A stretch of 64,000 nt of DNA from Agromyces sp. SYSU T00194 (GTDB taxonomy: Bacteria; Actinomycetota; Actinomycetes; Actinomycetales; Microbacteriaceae): assembly GCF_040496035.1 (NCBI RefSeq), contig NZ_JBEPJZ010000001.1, forward strand, positions 124,001 to 188,000, read 5' to 3'. Below, piece by piece: positions 52,438 to 63,249 of this stretch. A program made the position numbers and the translations under genes. Below the pieces are notes generated by a model. It saw nothing but the letters and a program-made list of their open reading frames with translations, was not told the origin of the DNA and searched no databases. Numbering within the stretch: the stretch's first letter is position 1; each line of letters opens with the position of its first letter.

Positions 52438-54390
52438 TCAGTCGGCGGTGACGGGCTCGCCGAGCGAGGCGGCGATCGCGTCGTCCGCCACCACGAGCGG
52501 CAGGTCGATCCGGATGGTCGTGCCCCCACCCACCGGGCTCTCCAGCCGGAAGGTGCCGCCGATCGCCTCGGCGCGGTCGGCCATGCCGACGATGCCGGTG
52601 CCGCGAGGGTCCACGCCGCCCACCCCGTCGTCGCGCACGGTCAGGCGCACGACCTCCACCGGACCGTCGCCCGCCGGGTCCGGTTCCCCGGCGCGTCCGG
52701 GCTCCCCCGGGTCACCCTCGGTCGCATCGTCCGCACCCTCCGCGCCGTCCGCACCACCCGGCGGCTCCCGGCGGGCGGCGGCATCCGCCGCGACGATCTC
52801 CACGCTCACCCAGCTGTGGGTCGCCTGCGCGTGCTTGGCGAGGTTCGCGAGGCTCTCCGAGAGCACGAAGTAGATCGTCGACTCGACGACCTCGGGGAGG
52901 CGGCCGACATGCACGTCGACGTGCGTCGGCACCGGGGAATGCCCCGCGAGCTCGGGCACGGCGAGCGCGAGTCCACCCGCCGAGAGCAGGCTCGGATGGA
53001 TGCCGTGGGCGAGCTCGCGGAGCTCCCGCAGGGCGGTGCCCGCCTCGGTGATCGCCTGCTCCGCGCGCGCGGCGAGGTCGGGCTCGCCCGCGGCGACGGC
53101 CCGGTCGGCGAGCACGCGGAGCTGGAGTCCGAGCGAGACGATGCGCTGCTGCGCGCCGTCGTGCAGGTCGCGCTCGATGCGGCGACGCGTCTCGAGCCCG
53201 GCGACCACGAGCCGCTCGCGCGACTCGCGCACCTGCGCGAGCGTGGCCTCCACCTGGGAGCGCAGGCGGCCGTTGTCGACCGAGAGACGCAGCGCGGCCG
53301 AGACGCCGTCGAGGAGTCGCGTGTTGTCGGTCAGTGCGAGGTCGTGCCGGATGAGCGCCAGCCGAGCGCCCGAGGGCGACGTGATCGGCAGCAGGCCGGC
53401 ACCGCCTCCGCCGGCGGCGTCGAGCGGCTCGCCCGCGGCATCCGTGTACCGTCCCGCCCGGTCGTCCCACCAGTACACCCGCACCGAGGGGTCGCGCAGC
53501 GTGCGGGCGAGCGACTCCGCCCACAGCGTGCGATCGGCGCTCTCCCGCGTGATGCGCATGAGGTCGGCCACGCGCGCGCGCAGGTTGCGCGCGTGCGCGA
53601 TGCCCGCGACGAAGCAGACGGGGATCGTGGCGATCGCGATCAGCGAGATGGTCGCGGCGATCTCGTCGAACTCGGTGTCGGTCGCGTAGCTGACCACCTG
53701 GATCGCGAGCGTCGTCGCCCAGGCGAGCAGCGCGACGGGCATCAGGAACACGATCGTGCGGGCCGGCACGGAGCCGCGCATCCAGCGCAGCAGCATCCGG
53801 ACGGCGACCACCACGACGAGCAGGCCGCCGAAGAGCCGGAACCCGGCGTCGATGATCGCGAAGGCGAGCGGCGCCTCGAGGAAGGAGTACGGGTTCGGGG
53901 CGCAGTCGCACGGCACCGCGTCCGGCACGGCGAGCAGGAGGACCGCGGCGAAGTTCACCGCCGCGACGGCGAACGCCGAGTACGCGATCGCACGGTCGGT
54001 GTTGTCCGCGAACGTGCCCCGCGGGTAGATCAGCACCAGCACGCCCGCCAGCACGCCCCAGAGCAGGTCGACGCCGCGCACCACCGGCCAGAGCCAGCCG
54101 AGGGGAGCGATCACGTTGTAGATCGTCTGCGGGATCCACAGCAGGGGGAAGATCGCCATGAGCAGCGCGGCCGAGGGCGCGACCTCGAGCCGCCAGGCGA
54201 TCGCCGCGCAGACGGCGAAGACGATCGGCACCGTCGCGTGCAGCGTCGCGTAACTGGGGTCGAACCGTTCGTCGGGCGGCGTCGCGATCCAGCCGCCGAC
54301 CTCCATCGCGAGGCTCGCGACGATGACCCCGACGATCGCGAGCGATCGCCCGGTGATCCGCGAGCGGACCGCTGCGGGAACCGCGGGCAT
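52438..54390 (-). CDS. NarL-type sensor histidine kinase
   Basis: A 650-residue membrane kinase. Residues 15-265 hold about seven spans, with a short CDC loop (161-163). A GAF-like linker (270-370) leads to a coiled coil and a DHp domain with H410 (RRIERDLHDGAQQRIVSLGLQL). The HATPase domain has FVLSESLANLAKHA and VRDDGVGGVDPRGTGIVGMADR. A low-complexity acidic insert rich in Gly, Asp, Glu and Pro (about 535-575) interrupts it before the G1 box. ATG 54390 overlaps the regulator stop (TGATG); GTG at 54393 is equally possible. Confidence 0.88.
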   Translation of the reverse strand: MPAVPAAVRSRITGRSLAIVGVIVASLAMEVGGWIATPPDERFDPSYATLHATVPIVFAVCAAIAWRLEVAPSAALLMAIFPLLWIPQTIYNVIAPLGWLWPVVRGVDLLWGVLAGVLVLIYPRGTFADNTDRAIAYSAFAVAAVNFAAVLLLAVPDAVPCDCAPNPYSFLEAPLAFAIIDAGFRLFGGLLVVVVAVRMLLRWMRGSVPARTIVFLMPVALLAWATTLAIQVVSYATDTEFDEIAATISLIAIATIPVCFVAGIAHARNLRARVADLMRITRESADRTLWAESLARTLRDPSVRVYWWDDRAGRYTDAAGEPLDAAGGGGAGLLPITSPSGARLALIRHDLALTDNTRLLDGVSAALRLSVDNGRLRSQVEATLAQVRESRERLVVAGLETRRRIERDLHDGAQQRIVSLGLQLRVLADRAVAAGEPDLAARAEQAITEAGTALRELRELAHGIHPSLLSAGGLALAVPELAGHSPVPTHVDVHVGRLPEVVESTIYFVLSESLANLAKHAQATHSWVSVEIVAADAAARREPPGGADGAEGADDATEGDPGEPGRAGEPDPAGDGPVEVVRLTVRDDGVGGVDPRGTGIVGMADRAEAIGGTFRLESPVGGGTTIRIDLPLVVADDAIAASLGEPVTAD

Positions 54391-55064
54391 CACCGCGACC
54401 CGAGGAGCATCAGCACGGCCAGCACGCGCCGGTGGTGCTCGGGCGACTCCTCGAGGTCGAGCTTCTGCAGGATGCTCCGGACGTGCGTCTCGACGGTCTT
54501 GACGCCGAGGAAGAGCTCCTGGGCGATGCCCGCGTTCGAGCGCCCCTCGGCCATCAGCTCGAGCACGGACCGCTCGCGCGGGGTCAGCCGCGCGATCGGG
54601 TCATCGGCGCGCGAACGCGACACCAGCTTCGAGACGACCTCGGGGTCGACGACCGAGCCGCCGGACGCGACGGTCTGCACCGCGCGCACGAGCGACTGCG
54701 GCTCCGACACGCGGTCCTTCAGGAGGTAGCCCGTGCCGGCGCCGGCCCCCATCACGCGGACCGCGTACTCGGGGGTCGCGTACATCGACAGCAGCAGCAC
54801 GCCGATCTTGGAGCCGTCGGCGCGGATGCGCTCGAGGGCGCCGACGCCCTCGTCCGAGTAGTCGGGCGGCATGCGGATGTCGAGCACCGCGGCGTCGAGC
54901 TCGGAGTCGGCGACGACCGCGAGCAGCTCGTCGGCGGTGCCGACCGATGCGACGATCTCCATGCCCGCGTCCGCGAGCACCTTCTCGATGCCCTCGCGCA
55001 GGAGCAGGGCGTCGTCAGCGATCGCCACGCGAAGCGCCGTCGCATCGTCGTGGTGCGGGTCCAT
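54390..55064 (-). CDS. NarL/FixJ-family response regulator
   Basis: A 224-residue regulator. Receiver residues are DD in VAIADDALLLREG, phospho-acceptor D62 (AVLDIRMPP) and K in YLLKDRVSEPQ. A LuxR helix-turn-helix follows (LTPRERSVLELMAEGRSNAGIAQELFLGVKTVETHVRSILQKLDL, about 158-202). It is the first gene of a two-gene unit with the kinase. A GAGGTGAT ribosome site precedes ATG 55064, and TATTCT (55105-55110) is a likely -10. Confidence 0.94.
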   Translation of the reverse strand: MDPHHDDATALRVAIADDALLLREGIEKVLADAGMEIVASVGTADELLAVVADSELDAAVLDIRMPPDYSDEGVGALERIRADGSKIGVLLLSMYATPEYAVRVMGAGAGTGYLLKDRVSEPQSLVRAVQTVASGGSVVDPEVVSKLVSRSRADDPIARLTPRERSVLELMAEGRSNAGIAQELFLGVKTVETHVRSILQKLDLEESPEHHRRVLAVLMLLGSR

Positions 55065-55104
55065 GATCACCTCGTACCGCGTTCCGGGTTGTGCGGTTGA
55101 ATCG

Positions 55105-55110
55105 AGAATA
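55105..55110 (-). promoter_or_regulatory. -10 box of the second two-component operon
   Basis: TATTCT on the minus strand gives an expected transcript start near 55098, a leader of about 35 nt with a GAGGTGAT ribosome site. It is one of few promoters in the window with a conventional leader. Confidence 0.5.
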
Positions 55111-55240
55111 CCTCGGAGTATGTCGTCCGCACGGGAATCACGCGTCACTTCGGCGAAGTGGCACCAGTTCGGGGGGCGCGCGCGCAGCACCCGACGAACG
55201 GGATACTTGGGGGCATCCGCCCCGAGGGGAGCACTGGCGC

Positions 55241-58200
55241 ATGGACAAGCCGCAGCAGCACACCGACGCGGACACCCGGCAACTCCCCGGCCCGCCCGGC
55301 CCGCCCGGCCCGCCCGGCCCGGTGGTGAAGTCGCTCGCCGACGTCGAGGTCATCCCCGTCGTCGCCCCGGAGACGCTGGCGAAGGCCACCCGCGGCGCGC
55401 CGGCCGCCTTCGGTCGAACGCTCCGCGTGTCGCTGGCCATGCGCGGCGGCGTCAGCCTCGCCGTCTGGATCGGCGGCGCGGTGGCCGAGCTCGACCTGTT
55501 CCGTCGCATCCGCATCCACGAGGGTGAGAACGGCGAACCCGTCGCCTACCTCCTCGTCCCGCTGGGCGAGGCGCCGAGCGCGGCGATGCTCGACCGCGTC
55601 TCCGTCTACGCGACCCTGCTCAGCCGGACCGGGTACGACCGCGTCGAGTTCGACCTGCTGGCCGGGGCCAGCGCGGGCGGGCTCAACGCCGTCGTCTACG
55701 CGGTCGCGCAGGGCGCGGGGGCCGGACTCGACGAGCTGCGGGACATGTGGGCCAAGGTCGGCGGCCTCTGGAAGCTGCTCCAGACGCCCGGCCGCGGCGA
55801 CCTGCTCGCGCTCATGCGCGGCGAGGAGCACTTCCGCGCGTCGGTGCGAGACGGGCTCGATGCGATCCATGGAACGACCCGGTACCACCCCGAGCTCGTC
55901 GCCGACAGCATCGACATCGACCTCTCGGCCACCGCCATCGACGCGCGCGACGAGCTCGAGCCGGACAGCAACGAGGGCCGCGCGCACTTCCGGTTCCGTT
56001 CGAGCGTCCCGGACGCTCGCACGAACCGGATCCCGCGCCGGCGGAAGCTGCGATCGGAGGACCCCGATCCCACCGAGCGCCAGGTGCAGGACGACCGGGT
56101 GAGCCTCGAACGGCTGGCGCTCGCGGCGCGCTCGACCTCGTCATTGCCGGGCGGGTTCGAGCCTGCGCAGGTGGCATCGCTCTCGCCGGGCGGGGCCGAG
56201 CCCATGGGCGACCGCAACGACCTGCGGCACGCGTTCAGCGGGCACCGCAACGGCGTGGCGGGCTTCACGCCCCAGGAGGTGCCGTACCGGATCGTCGACG
56301 GCGCGGTGTTCGACAACGTGCCGATCGAACGTGCCATGCGCGCCGCTCGCGCACGCGGATCGGACCGCAACGCGGACCGGGTGCTGCTGTTCCTGGACCC
56401 CGACCCCGACCCGGGCCCCGAGGACACGCTGGTCTGGGAGCAGGGCGCGTCGCGGTTCTTCCGGGCCATCGGCGCCCAGGTGAGCCGGATGTTCCGCACC
56501 GAGCCCGTGGCGCGCGAGACCGCCGATGTCCAGCGCTTCAACGCCGCCCGGCGCGTCGAAGAGGCGCGCCGGCGGGCCGCGGTCGAGCTGGTCCGCACGG
56601 CCGACTGGTCCGAGCCGGGCCGGCTCGCGCGACGCGCCACGTACGTGCGCACCCTCGGCGCCGCTCTCGCCGAGGAGCTCGCCGAGGCGATCGCCGGCCC
56701 GTCCGTCTGGCAGGTGTCCACCGACCTCGACGACCGGCGGCGATTCCTGCCCATCGCGCGCACGCGACTGATCCCGTTCACCGAGGCGATCGTGAAGCGC
56801 TACGGGGAGGACGCCGAGAAGCTCGAACCGCGTGCGAAGCTGCTGCGCTCGGCGCCGGCACTGGCCGACGCGGCGAACTGCGTACTCGAATGGGTCCGCG
56901 ACCTCGAGTCGATCCCCGAGCGGGAGCCGATCGACACGCGCCCGAAGCGCTTCCGCACGTTCGCCCGCGACCGCGACGTCGCCTACCGGGCGCTCGCCGC
57001 GGCGAATGCGGCCATGCACGAGGACACCGCTGCGGTGCTCGACGCCGTCACGGCCTTCGTGCAGCAGGCCGACTCGCGTCAGTTGGCGCAACCGGACTCG
57101 ACGGCCGCCGCGAGCTGGATCACCGCCTGGTTCGGCCCGCGCACCCCACCGGTGGACCTCACTCCCACCTGGACGGAACTCGATGCCGCGGTGGGGCGGC
57201 TCCTTGCTCAGAACGCGCGTCTCATCGACCCGGCCGACGGGATCTCGGACCACGCGGGACGGTACGCGGTCCATTCTCCGTGGACGAAGCTGCGTGCCGC
57301 CGACCTGGGCGCCGGCGTCGGGGCGGTCGATCTCGCGGCCCTGATCGGCCCGGCGGGCATCCCGCCCGCACTCTCCAGCATCCGCTACTGGAGCATCGGG
57401 GTCGACGAGCGACCCGACGCGCCGGAGGCGTTCACACGGCTGATGGAGGGCCAGCGGCGCGGCGCCCTCCAGGAGTTGCTGCGCGCACCGGTCGGGCGGC
57501 CGCTGCCGCGCGACGCGCTCGGCCGCCTGACGCGAACCGGGCAACTCGCCACCCTCACGCCGCAGTCGAAGCTGGCCGGGTATGGGCTCGGCAACTTCCT
57601 CGGCTTCCTCAGCGCGCACTGGCGGGTCAACGACTGGCTGTGGGGACGACTGGACGCCGCCGCCGGTGCGATCCGGTTCTTCGACGCCGTCGAGACGACC
57701 GACGTGGAGGCCTCCGTCGCGATCGCCCGGGCCCAGGCCGCGATCCTCGCGGACGCGGACGCGGAGTCGGTCGCCGCGGCTCGGGAGGAGCAGGCCGCCT
57801 CGGAGCGGGGAGAACGCCCGTCACGGCGAGAGGTCCCGGCCCCGGTGGAGGTGTCCGCGACCGGCGCGGCTGATCCGGAGACGGCGCGGCAGCGTCTCCG
57901 CGCCGGGGTCGACACGCTCGGCGACCTGCCGCCCGGATACCTCGTCGGCATCGCGTCCCGGGGGCTGCGAGTGATCGACCGGGCGGCGCTCCGACCCTCG
58001 CGGGCGTTCGCACGCTGGCTGATCGGTGCGGTGCTCGCCGTGCTTCGCCCCGTGCTCGCCGTGCTGCCGACCGTGATCGACCCGCCCCGCGCTGCCGCCG
58101 TCGCAGGCGTGGCCGCCGGAGCCGGCTGGCTGCTGACGTGGCGCGCACTCGAGACGCCGTCGGTGGCTGCCTGGATCTGGGCGGTCGCGGTCGCGGCACT

Positions 58201-59125
58201 GCTCATCGCATGGCTCATCGCAGCCGGCGCCGGCGCGGACCGGCGGTGGCGGCGCGTCCGCGACGAGGCGGATGCCTTTCCGACGGAACAGGTCGCCCGC
58301 GCCGAGCGGATCCCCGACGACGAGGGGTCCGCCGGCACGACGCCCCCAGCCCGAGCCGAGCGCATCGCGCAGGCGACGCGGCTCGCCGCCGCCGAGCGGG
58401 CCGGCGCGGTCGAGCTGATCGAGCGCGAGGAGCACGCATCGCGGAGCGCATCGAACTGGCCGATGGTCCTCGCGGTCCTCGCGATCGCCGTGACCGCGGG
58501 CGCGATCCTCACCGGCAACGTGCTCATGGCCGTGCTGTCCATCGGCACCACGGCCGTGCTCGTCGCGGCAGCCTCGCGGTCGTTCACCGCCGTGGTGCAG
58601 CCGAAGGCCCGGCGAACGAGGGTACGCGCCGGGCTCGGCGCGGCGACGCTCGTGCTGCTGGCCGGAGTGGTGCCGATCGCCCTCCAACTCTCGGGCGCCA
58701 CCGACGCCGGCGAGGCCCTCGCGCTGCTCGTGCCCGGACCCGCCGCGCCGTGGTGGATGCCGGTCATGGTGCTCGGTGTCGCGGCATCCGTCGTCTCGGT
58801 GCTGCTCTTCGCGGGCTGGTTGCCGCCGTTCTGGCGCGGCGACCGCCCGCGCCCCGTGGACCTGCTCGTCAGCACCGTGGGCTCGATCTCGATCGGCGTG
58901 CAGGCGTGGTTCGCCGTCGCGGCGATCGCCTGGATCGCCACCGGGGACCCGGCGGCCGCCCCGACCTGGCAGGCGCTCGCCTTCCTGGTGGCGTGGGGCA
59001 ACGTCGCCTGGTGGGTGCCGGAGCTGGTCGAGGACGGGTTCGTCCCCGACGACACGCCGCGCCGGCCGGAGCCCTCGCCCCGGCCGTCCACGACGACCGG
59101 GGCGAGCACCGGCGCACCCGCCTAG
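55241..59125 (+). CDS. DUF3376-type patatin-like phospholipase, large membrane form
   Basis: A 1294-residue protein. After a collagen-like run of PPG triplets (residues 17-27, encoded by a 9-bp tandem repeat) the patatin domain starts: [12 protein letters not shown] (oxyanion region, 68-79), nucleophile S144 in [12 protein letters not shown], and dyad D353 in [16 protein letters not shown] long middle region (400-900) is typical of DUF3376 proteins. The C-terminal third (from about 920) has about eight hydrophobic spans and charged loops. The likely activity is membrane-associated lipid acyl hydrolysis. GAGGGGA lies 10 nt before ATG 55241. Its TAG and the TAG of the convergent ABC gene share one CTAG. 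Confidence 0.88.
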   Translation: MDKPQQHTDADTRQLPGPPGPPGPPGPVVKSLADVEVIPVVAPETLAKATRGAPAAFGRTLRVSLAMRGGVSLAVWIGGAVAELDLFRRIRIHEGENGEPVAYLLVPLGEAPSAAMLDRVSVYATLLSRTGYDRVEFDLLAGASAGGLNAVVYAVAQGAGAGLDELRDMWAKVGGLWKLLQTPGRGDLLALMRGEEHFRASVRDGLDAIHGTTRYHPELVADSIDIDLSATAIDARDELEPDSNEGRAHFRFRSSVPDARTNRIPRRRKLRSEDPDPTERQVQDDRVSLERLALAARSTSSLPGGFEPAQVASLSPGGAEPMGDRNDLRHAFSGHRNGVAGFTPQEVPYRIVDGAVFDNVPIERAMRAARARGSDRNADRVLLFLDPDPDPGPEDTLVWEQGASRFFRAIGAQVSRMFRTEPVARETADVQRFNAARRVEEARRRAAVELVRTADWSEPGRLARRATYVRTLGAALAEELAEAIAGPSVWQVSTDLDDRRRFLPIARTRLIPFTEAIVKRYGEDAEKLEPRAKLLRSAPALADAANCVLEWVRDLESIPEREPIDTRPKRFRTFARDRDVAYRALAAANAAMHEDTAAVLDAVTAFVQQADSRQLAQPDSTAAASWITAWFGPRTPPVDLTPTWTELDAAVGRLLAQNARLIDPADGISDHAGRYAVHSPWTKLRAADLGAGVGAVDLAALIGPAGIPPALSSIRYWSIGVDERPDAPEAFTRLMEGQRRGALQELLRAPVGRPLPRDALGRLTRTGQLATLTPQSKLAGYGLGNFLGFLSAHWRVNDWLWGRLDAAAGAIRFFDAVETTDVEASVAIARAQAAILADADAESVAAAREEQAASERGERPSRREVPAPVEVSATGAADPETARQRLRAGVDTLGDLPPGYLVGIASRGLRVIDRAALRPSRAFARWLIGAVLAVLRPVLAVLPTVIDPPRAAAVAGVAAGAGWLLTWRALETPSVAAWIWAVAVAALLIAWLIAAGAGADRRWRRVRDEADAFPTEQVARAERIPDDEGSAGTTPPARAERIAQATRLAAAERAGAVELIEREEHASRSASNWPMVLAVLAIAVTAGAILTGNVLMAVLSIGTTAVLVAAASRSFTAVVQPKARRTRVRAGLGAATLVLLAGVVPIALQLSGATDAGEALALLVPGPAAPWWMPVMVLGVAASVVSVLLFAGWLPPFWRGDRPRPVDLLVSTVGSISIGVQAWFAVAAIAWIATGDPAAAPTWQALAFLVAWGNVAWWVPELVEDGFVPDDTPRRPEPSPRPSTTTGASTGAPA

Positions 59126-60927
59126 ACCAGGCTGTCCCGCCAGGCCGCGTGCAGCCGGGCGAACCGGCCGTCGCCGCCGATGAGCTCGGCCGGCGACCCG
59201 TCCTCGACCACGCGGCCCCACTCCATCACGAGCACGCGGTCGGCGATCGCGACCGTGGAGAGCCGGTGCGCGATGATCACCGCGGTCCGGTCGGCCAGCA
59301 GGGTCGTCAGGCCCTCCTGCACGAGGCGCTCGCTCGGGATGTCGAGCGAGCTGGTCGCCTCGTCGAGGATCAGCACCGCGGGGTCGGCGAGGAACGCGCG
59401 CGCGAACGAGATGAGCTGCCGCTGACCGGCGCTCACCCGGCCGCCGCGCTTGTTCACGTCGGTGTCGTACCCGTTCGGCAGTCCCTCGATGAACTCGTGC
59501 GCGCCCACGGCCCTCGCCGCGGCCACGATCTCGTCGAGGCTCGCCCCCGGCTTGCCGAGCGCGATGTTGTCGGCCACGGAGCCGGAGAACAGGTACGCCT
59601 CCTGCGTGACCATCACGATCGCGCGGCGGAGGTCCTTCGGGTGCAGGTCCCGGAGGTCGACGCCGTCGAGCCGCACGGCGCCGTCGCTCGGGTCGTAGAA
59701 CCGCGAGATCAGCTTCGCGAGCGTCGACTTCCCGGCGCCCGTGGAGCCCACGAGCGCGATGGTCTGCCCGGCGGGGATCTCGAGGTCGAACCTCGGCAGC
59801 ACCACCCGGTCGTCGGTGTAGGCGAACTCGACGCCGTCGAACGACACCTCGCCGCGCGCGGTCCACAGGTCGACCGGGCGCACCGGGTCGGGCACGCTCG
59901 GCTCCTCCTCGAGCACGCCCGAGATCTTCTCGAGCGCGGATGCCGCGGACTGGTACGAGTTGTAGAACATCGCCATGTCCTCCATCGGGTCGAAGAACCG
60001 ACGGGTGTACAGCACCGCGGCGAGCAGGAACCCGATCTCGAGCGAGCCGTCGACGACGCGGAAGCCGCCCCAGAGCAGCACCATCGCGACGGTCACGTTG
60101 CCGATGAGCACCAGGCCCGGGTCGTACACGCCGAAGATCTGGATGACCTTGGCGTTCACGTCGCGGTAGTCCTCGACGAGGTCGCCGAACTCCTTCTCGT
60201 TGCGCCGCTCCTTGCGGAACGCCTTGACCGCGCGGATGCCCGTCATGGTCTCGACGAAGTGCACGATGAGCTTCGCGGATGCCTCGCGCGAACGCCGGAA
60301 CAGCACCTGCGAGCGCTGCTGGAACCAGCGGGTCAGCACGAACAGCGGCACGAGCGCCGCGGCCAGCACGAGGCCCGACTGCCAGTCGAGCGCCACCAGC
60401 GCGATCGCCGTGAACGACATGTACAGCACGCCCTGCACGAGCTGGTTGATGCCCGAGTCGAGCAGCTCGCGGATCGCGTCGAGGTCGCTGGTCTGGCGCG
60501 AGATGATGCGACCCGACGTGTACGACTCGTGGAACTCGAGGCTGAGCTTCTGCGTGTGCAGGAAGACGCGCTTGCGCAGGTCGATCAGGATCGCCTGGCT
60601 GATGCGCGCCGACTGGCGGATGTAGACGGCGACGAGCAGCGCGGCGACGACCGCGGTCGCGAGGTACGCCGCACCCGCCCACGCCAGCGGCAGCCAGTCC
60701 TGGTCGAGCAGCGCGGGCAGGCCCTCGGCCACGCCGTAGCCGATCAGCGCCGGACCGGCGACCTGCGCGCCCGTCGAGACGGTGACGACCAGCGCCGTCA
60801 GCGCGACCTGCCAGCGCAGCGGCCGCAGGAGCGAGCCGAGCAGGCGCAGCGAACGCCGGCGGATCTGCCTGGACTCCTCCTTCGTGAAGTCGTGGCGCTC
60901 CTCGCCCTGTACGCCGACGACGCTCAT
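59122..60927 (-). CDS. ABC exporter half-transporter B (canonical catalytic site, degenerate signature)
   Basis: A 601-residue type IV ABC exporter with a six-span domain (about 30-325) and a nucleotide-binding domain: Walker [11 protein letters not shown]-loop VTQEAYLF, signature RVSAGQRQL (usual LSGGQ is altered to VSAGQ), Walker B with glutamate [11 protein letters not shown], and H-loop IIAHRLS. It follows the partner gene with an ATGA overlap. Together they fit a heterodimeric multidrug or lipid exporter in which one of the two ATP sites is inactive. Substrate unknown. Confidence 0.93.
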   Translation of the reverse strand: MSVVGVQGEERHDFTKEESRQIRRRSLRLLGSLLRPLRWQVALTALVVTVSTGAQVAGPALIGYGVAEGLPALLDQDWLPLAWAGAAYLATAVVAALLVAVYIRQSARISQAILIDLRKRVFLHTQKLSLEFHESYTSGRIISRQTSDLDAIRELLDSGINQLVQGVLYMSFTAIALVALDWQSGLVLAAALVPLFVLTRWFQQRSQVLFRRSREASAKLIVHFVETMTGIRAVKAFRKERRNEKEFGDLVEDYRDVNAKVIQIFGVYDPGLVLIGNVTVAMVLLWGGFRVVDGSLEIGFLLAAVLYTRRFFDPMEDMAMFYNSYQSAASALEKISGVLEEEPSVPDPVRPVDLWTARGEVSFDGVEFAYTDDRVVLPRFDLEIPAGQTIALVGSTGAGKSTLAKLISRFYDPSDGAVRLDGVDLRDLHPKDLRRAIVMVTQEAYLFSGSVADNIALGKPGASLDEIVAAARAVGAHEFIEGLPNGYDTDVNKRGGRVSAGQRQLISFARAFLADPAVLILDEATSSLDIPSERLVQEGLTTLLADRTAVIIAHRLSTVAIADRVLVMEWGRVVEDGSPAELIGGDGRFARLHAAWRDSLV

Positions 60928-62888
60928 CGGGTCACCTCCTGGTGGTCGCTGCTGCCCTCGGACTGCGCAGTGCTGCGGTCGGCCCCGTCGCGCTCGCGCG
61001 GATCGGGACCGATGATCGGGATGGCGGCCGTGTCGAGCTCCTCGGCCTTCCGCTCGCGCTCCTCGTCCTCCAGGCTCGAGATCACGAACCGGTAGTGGTC
61101 GCTCGACGCGAGCAGGTCGGAGTGCCGGCCGACCGCGGTGATGCGCCCCTCCTCGAGCAGCGCGACGCGGTCGGCGAGCATCACGGTCGATGGCCGGTGC
61201 GCCACGACGAGCGCGGTGGTCGTCCGGAGGATCTCGCGGAGCGCCTCCTCGACCAGCGCCTCCGTCTCGACGTCGAGCGCCGAGAGCGGGTCGTCGAGCA
61301 CGAGCACGGCGGGGTCGGCCGCGACGGCGCGCGCGAGGGCGAGCCGCTGGCGCTGTCCGCCGGAGAGGCTGAGCCCCTCCTCGCCGACCAGGGTGTCGAC
61401 GCCGTCGGGCAGGTCGTGCACGAAGCCGGCCTGCGCGATCTGGAGCGCCTCCGCGAGCACCGCGTCGGCGCGCTCGCGCACCGCGGGGTCGTCCCCCGCG
61501 AGCTCGGGGCGCCCGAGCAGCACGTTGTCGCGCACCGACGCGGAGAACAGCGTCGCGTCCTCGAACGCCATCGCCACGTGCGTGCGCAGCTCCTCGCGCG
61601 CCAGCGCCCGCACGTCGACCCCGTCGAGGGTCACGGCGCCGCCGGTCACGTCGTAGAGGCGGGTCGTGAGCGAGGTGAGCGTCGACTTGCCGCTGCCGGT
61701 GAGGCCGACGAGCGCCATGGTCTCGCCCGGCTCCAGCGTGAGGTCGACGCCGTCGATCAGGTCGCGCGTGCCCTCGGGGGCATCCGCGTACCGGAAGTGC
61801 ACGCCCTCGAACGCGAGCTCGCCGCGCGGCGCGTCCACGACCTGCGGCGCCTCGGGATCGGTGATGGCGTTGGCCTCGTCGATGACCTCGAAGAAGCGGT
61901 CGGTCGCGGTGCGGGTGTCGAGCGCGAACGCGAGCAGGAAGCCGATCGACTCGATGGGCCAGGCGAGCACGGTCGCGGTGGCGAAGAACGCGACGACCTG
62001 GCCGACGGTCATCACGTCGACGGAGGCGAGCCAGACGCCGAGCACGAGGCACACCGCGAGCGCGACGTTGGGGATGAGCAGCAGCCAGAGCCAGATGCCC
62101 GACTCCAGCTTCGCCTTCTCCATCTCGGTGCCGCGGAGCTCCTCGGCCTGCGCCGTGAAGGTGCCGAGCGCGTGCTTCCCGCGACCGAACGCCTTGAGCA
62201 CGCGGATGCCGTGCACCGACTCCTCGACGGCGGTCGCGAGGTCTCCGGCCTGGTCCTGGCTGCGGCGCGCGACCTCGGAGTAGCGGCCCTCGAACCGGAA
62301 CCCGATGATCCACAGCGGCAGCGACAGCACCATGAAGACGAGCCCGAGCAGCCAGTTCATCCAGATGAGGATGCCCAGCCCGACCAGGATGGTGACGAGG
62401 TTGACGACCAGCAGCACGAGGCCGAACGAGAGCCAGCGGCGGATGCGACCGAGGTCGGACACGGCGCGCGAGAGCAGCTGCCCGCTCGGCCAGCGGTCGT
62501 GGAAGCTCACCGGGAGGTCCTGCAGCTGCGCGTAGAGCGAGTTGCGCATGTCGGCCTCGACCCGTGTGCCGGGCGTGAGCACGAACCAGCGCCGGAGCGC
62601 GATCATGATCGCCTCGGTGACGCCGAGCGCGAGCACGACGAGCACGGCGGGGACGATCTGGTCGGGGTCGCCCTCGGAGAGGGGGCCGTCGACGAGCACC
62701 TGGAGCACCTGCGGGATCGCGAGCGCGACGAGGCTCGCGATCATCGCGGCCGCCGTGCCGAGCACGAGGAACGGCACCGCGGGGCGCGCGTAGGGGTACA
62801 GGCGCAGCAGGGTGCGCGGCGTGCTCAGCCGCGCTGCGGGCGGCGTGGGCGGGTTCTGGGGGTGGTCGTGGACCGTGCTGGCGGGCAT
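60924..62888 (-). CDS. ABC exporter half-transporter A (Walker B Asp substitution)
   Basis: A 654-residue partner with six spans (about 40-330) and a nucleotide-binding domain: Walker [10 protein letters not shown], signature [11 protein letters not shown] (canonical), Walker [12 protein letters not shown], where the catalytic glutamate is Asp, and H-loop VVAHRPS. A charged C-terminal tail of about 60 residues follows. The changes complement those of the partner: Asp in this Walker B and VSAGQ in the other subunit would form one degenerate site. AGAAGGA lies before ATG 62888. It is preceded by a long leader with a small ORF. Confidence 0.93.
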   Translation of the reverse strand: MPASTVHDHPQNPPTPPAARLSTPRTLLRLYPYARPAVPFLVLGTAAAMIASLVALAIPQVLQVLVDGPLSEGDPDQIVPAVLVVLALGVTEAIMIALRRWFVLTPGTRVEADMRNSLYAQLQDLPVSFHDRWPSGQLLSRAVSDLGRIRRWLSFGLVLLVVNLVTILVGLGILIWMNWLLGLVFMVLSLPLWIIGFRFEGRYSEVARRSQDQAGDLATAVEESVHGIRVLKAFGRGKHALGTFTAQAEELRGTEMEKAKLESGIWLWLLLIPNVALAVCLVLGVWLASVDVMTVGQVVAFFATATVLAWPIESIGFLLAFALDTRTATDRFFEVIDEANAITDPEAPQVVDAPRGELAFEGVHFRYADAPEGTRDLIDGVDLTLEPGETMALVGLTGSGKSTLTSLTTRLYDVTGGAVTLDGVDVRALAREELRTHVAMAFEDATLFSASVRDNVLLGRPELAGDDPAVRERADAVLAEALQIAQAGFVHDLPDGVDTLVGEEGLSLSGGQRQRLALARAVAADPAVLVLDDPLSALDVETEALVEEALREILRTTTALVVAHRPSTVMLADRVALLEEGRITAVGRHSDLLASSDHYRFVISSLEDEERERKAEELDTAAIPIIGPDPRERDGADRSTAQSEGSSDHQEVTR

Positions 62889-63200
62889 GCCGGGAATCCT
62901 TCTGGGCGGTCGGGAGCGCGCGACGGCGTTCCCTGATCGAGCGAGGGTGCGTGGTGGGCGGCGCGGACGCTCGGGTCCTGCGCCGCGGCGGCGCGTGCCG
63001 CCGGGAAGGGGCCGCGCGGGGCGACCCGGGGCGCGGTGCTAGGCCGCGCGGTGCCGGGGTCGGGCGAGGACGACGACCCCGCCGACCGTACCGGTGCCGG
63101 CCGTCATGCCATCTGTCGTCTTCATCGCTTCCTCCCGGGCGCTTGTGGTGGATGTCCCTGTGCACGCGCGCGTCTGGTGGACGGCGGCGAGCAGCCTTAC
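62889..63200 (-). other. long 5' leader of the ABC exporter operon
   Basis: About 300 nt separate the predicted transcript start (near 63194) from the exporter ATG. The leader holds a 28-codon ORF (63039-63125), a stem CGGGGTCG/CGACCCCG that overlaps the ORF's last third, and a later GGCGGC-ACGC-GCCGCC hairpin. The arrangement resembles ribosome-dependent attenuators upstream of drug-resistance ABC genes in actinobacteria. No Rfam class is recognised. Confidence 0.5.
63039..63125 (-). CDS. 28-residue leader peptide ORF upstream of the ABC exporter
   Basis: The ORF begins MKTTDGMT and ends RPRHRAA. GGGAGGA lies 4 nt before the ATG, one of the strongest ribosome-binding sites in the window, which argues for real translation. 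The last codons (for V-L-A-R-P-R-H-R) form a strong stem in the mRNA. A stalled ribosome there would change folding of the leader. The peptide has no signal or known domain. It could also be a chance ORF, hence the moderate score. Confidence 0.5.
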   Translation of the reverse strand: MKTTDGMTAGTGTVGGVVVLARPRHRAA

Positions 63201-63230
63201 AGGATATGCCCGCCGCGCTCGCGGGTGCAA
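63201..63230 (-). promoter_or_regulatory. promoter of the ABC exporter leader
   Basis: TTGCAC (63225-63230) and TATCCT (63201-63206) on the minus strand are separated by 18 nt. This is the clearest -35/-10 pair in the window. The -35 box is only 20 nt from the stop codon of the upstream dimethylargininase gene. Confidence 0.65.
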
Positions 63231-63249
63231 GCGTTCGGTACGGACCGGT

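Noticed and set aside
63039..63125. The 28-codon ORF as a RiPP precursor
   Set aside because: No modification enzymes are adjacent, the peptide lacks a leader/core pattern, and its place in the 5' leader favours regulation.
59122..63165. A single open frame of about 1347 codons across both ABC genes on the minus strand
   Set aside because: Only the last 601 codons show ABC exporter sequence; the upstream part is the arginine-rich alternate frame of the partner gene, and the ATGA overlap marks the real start.
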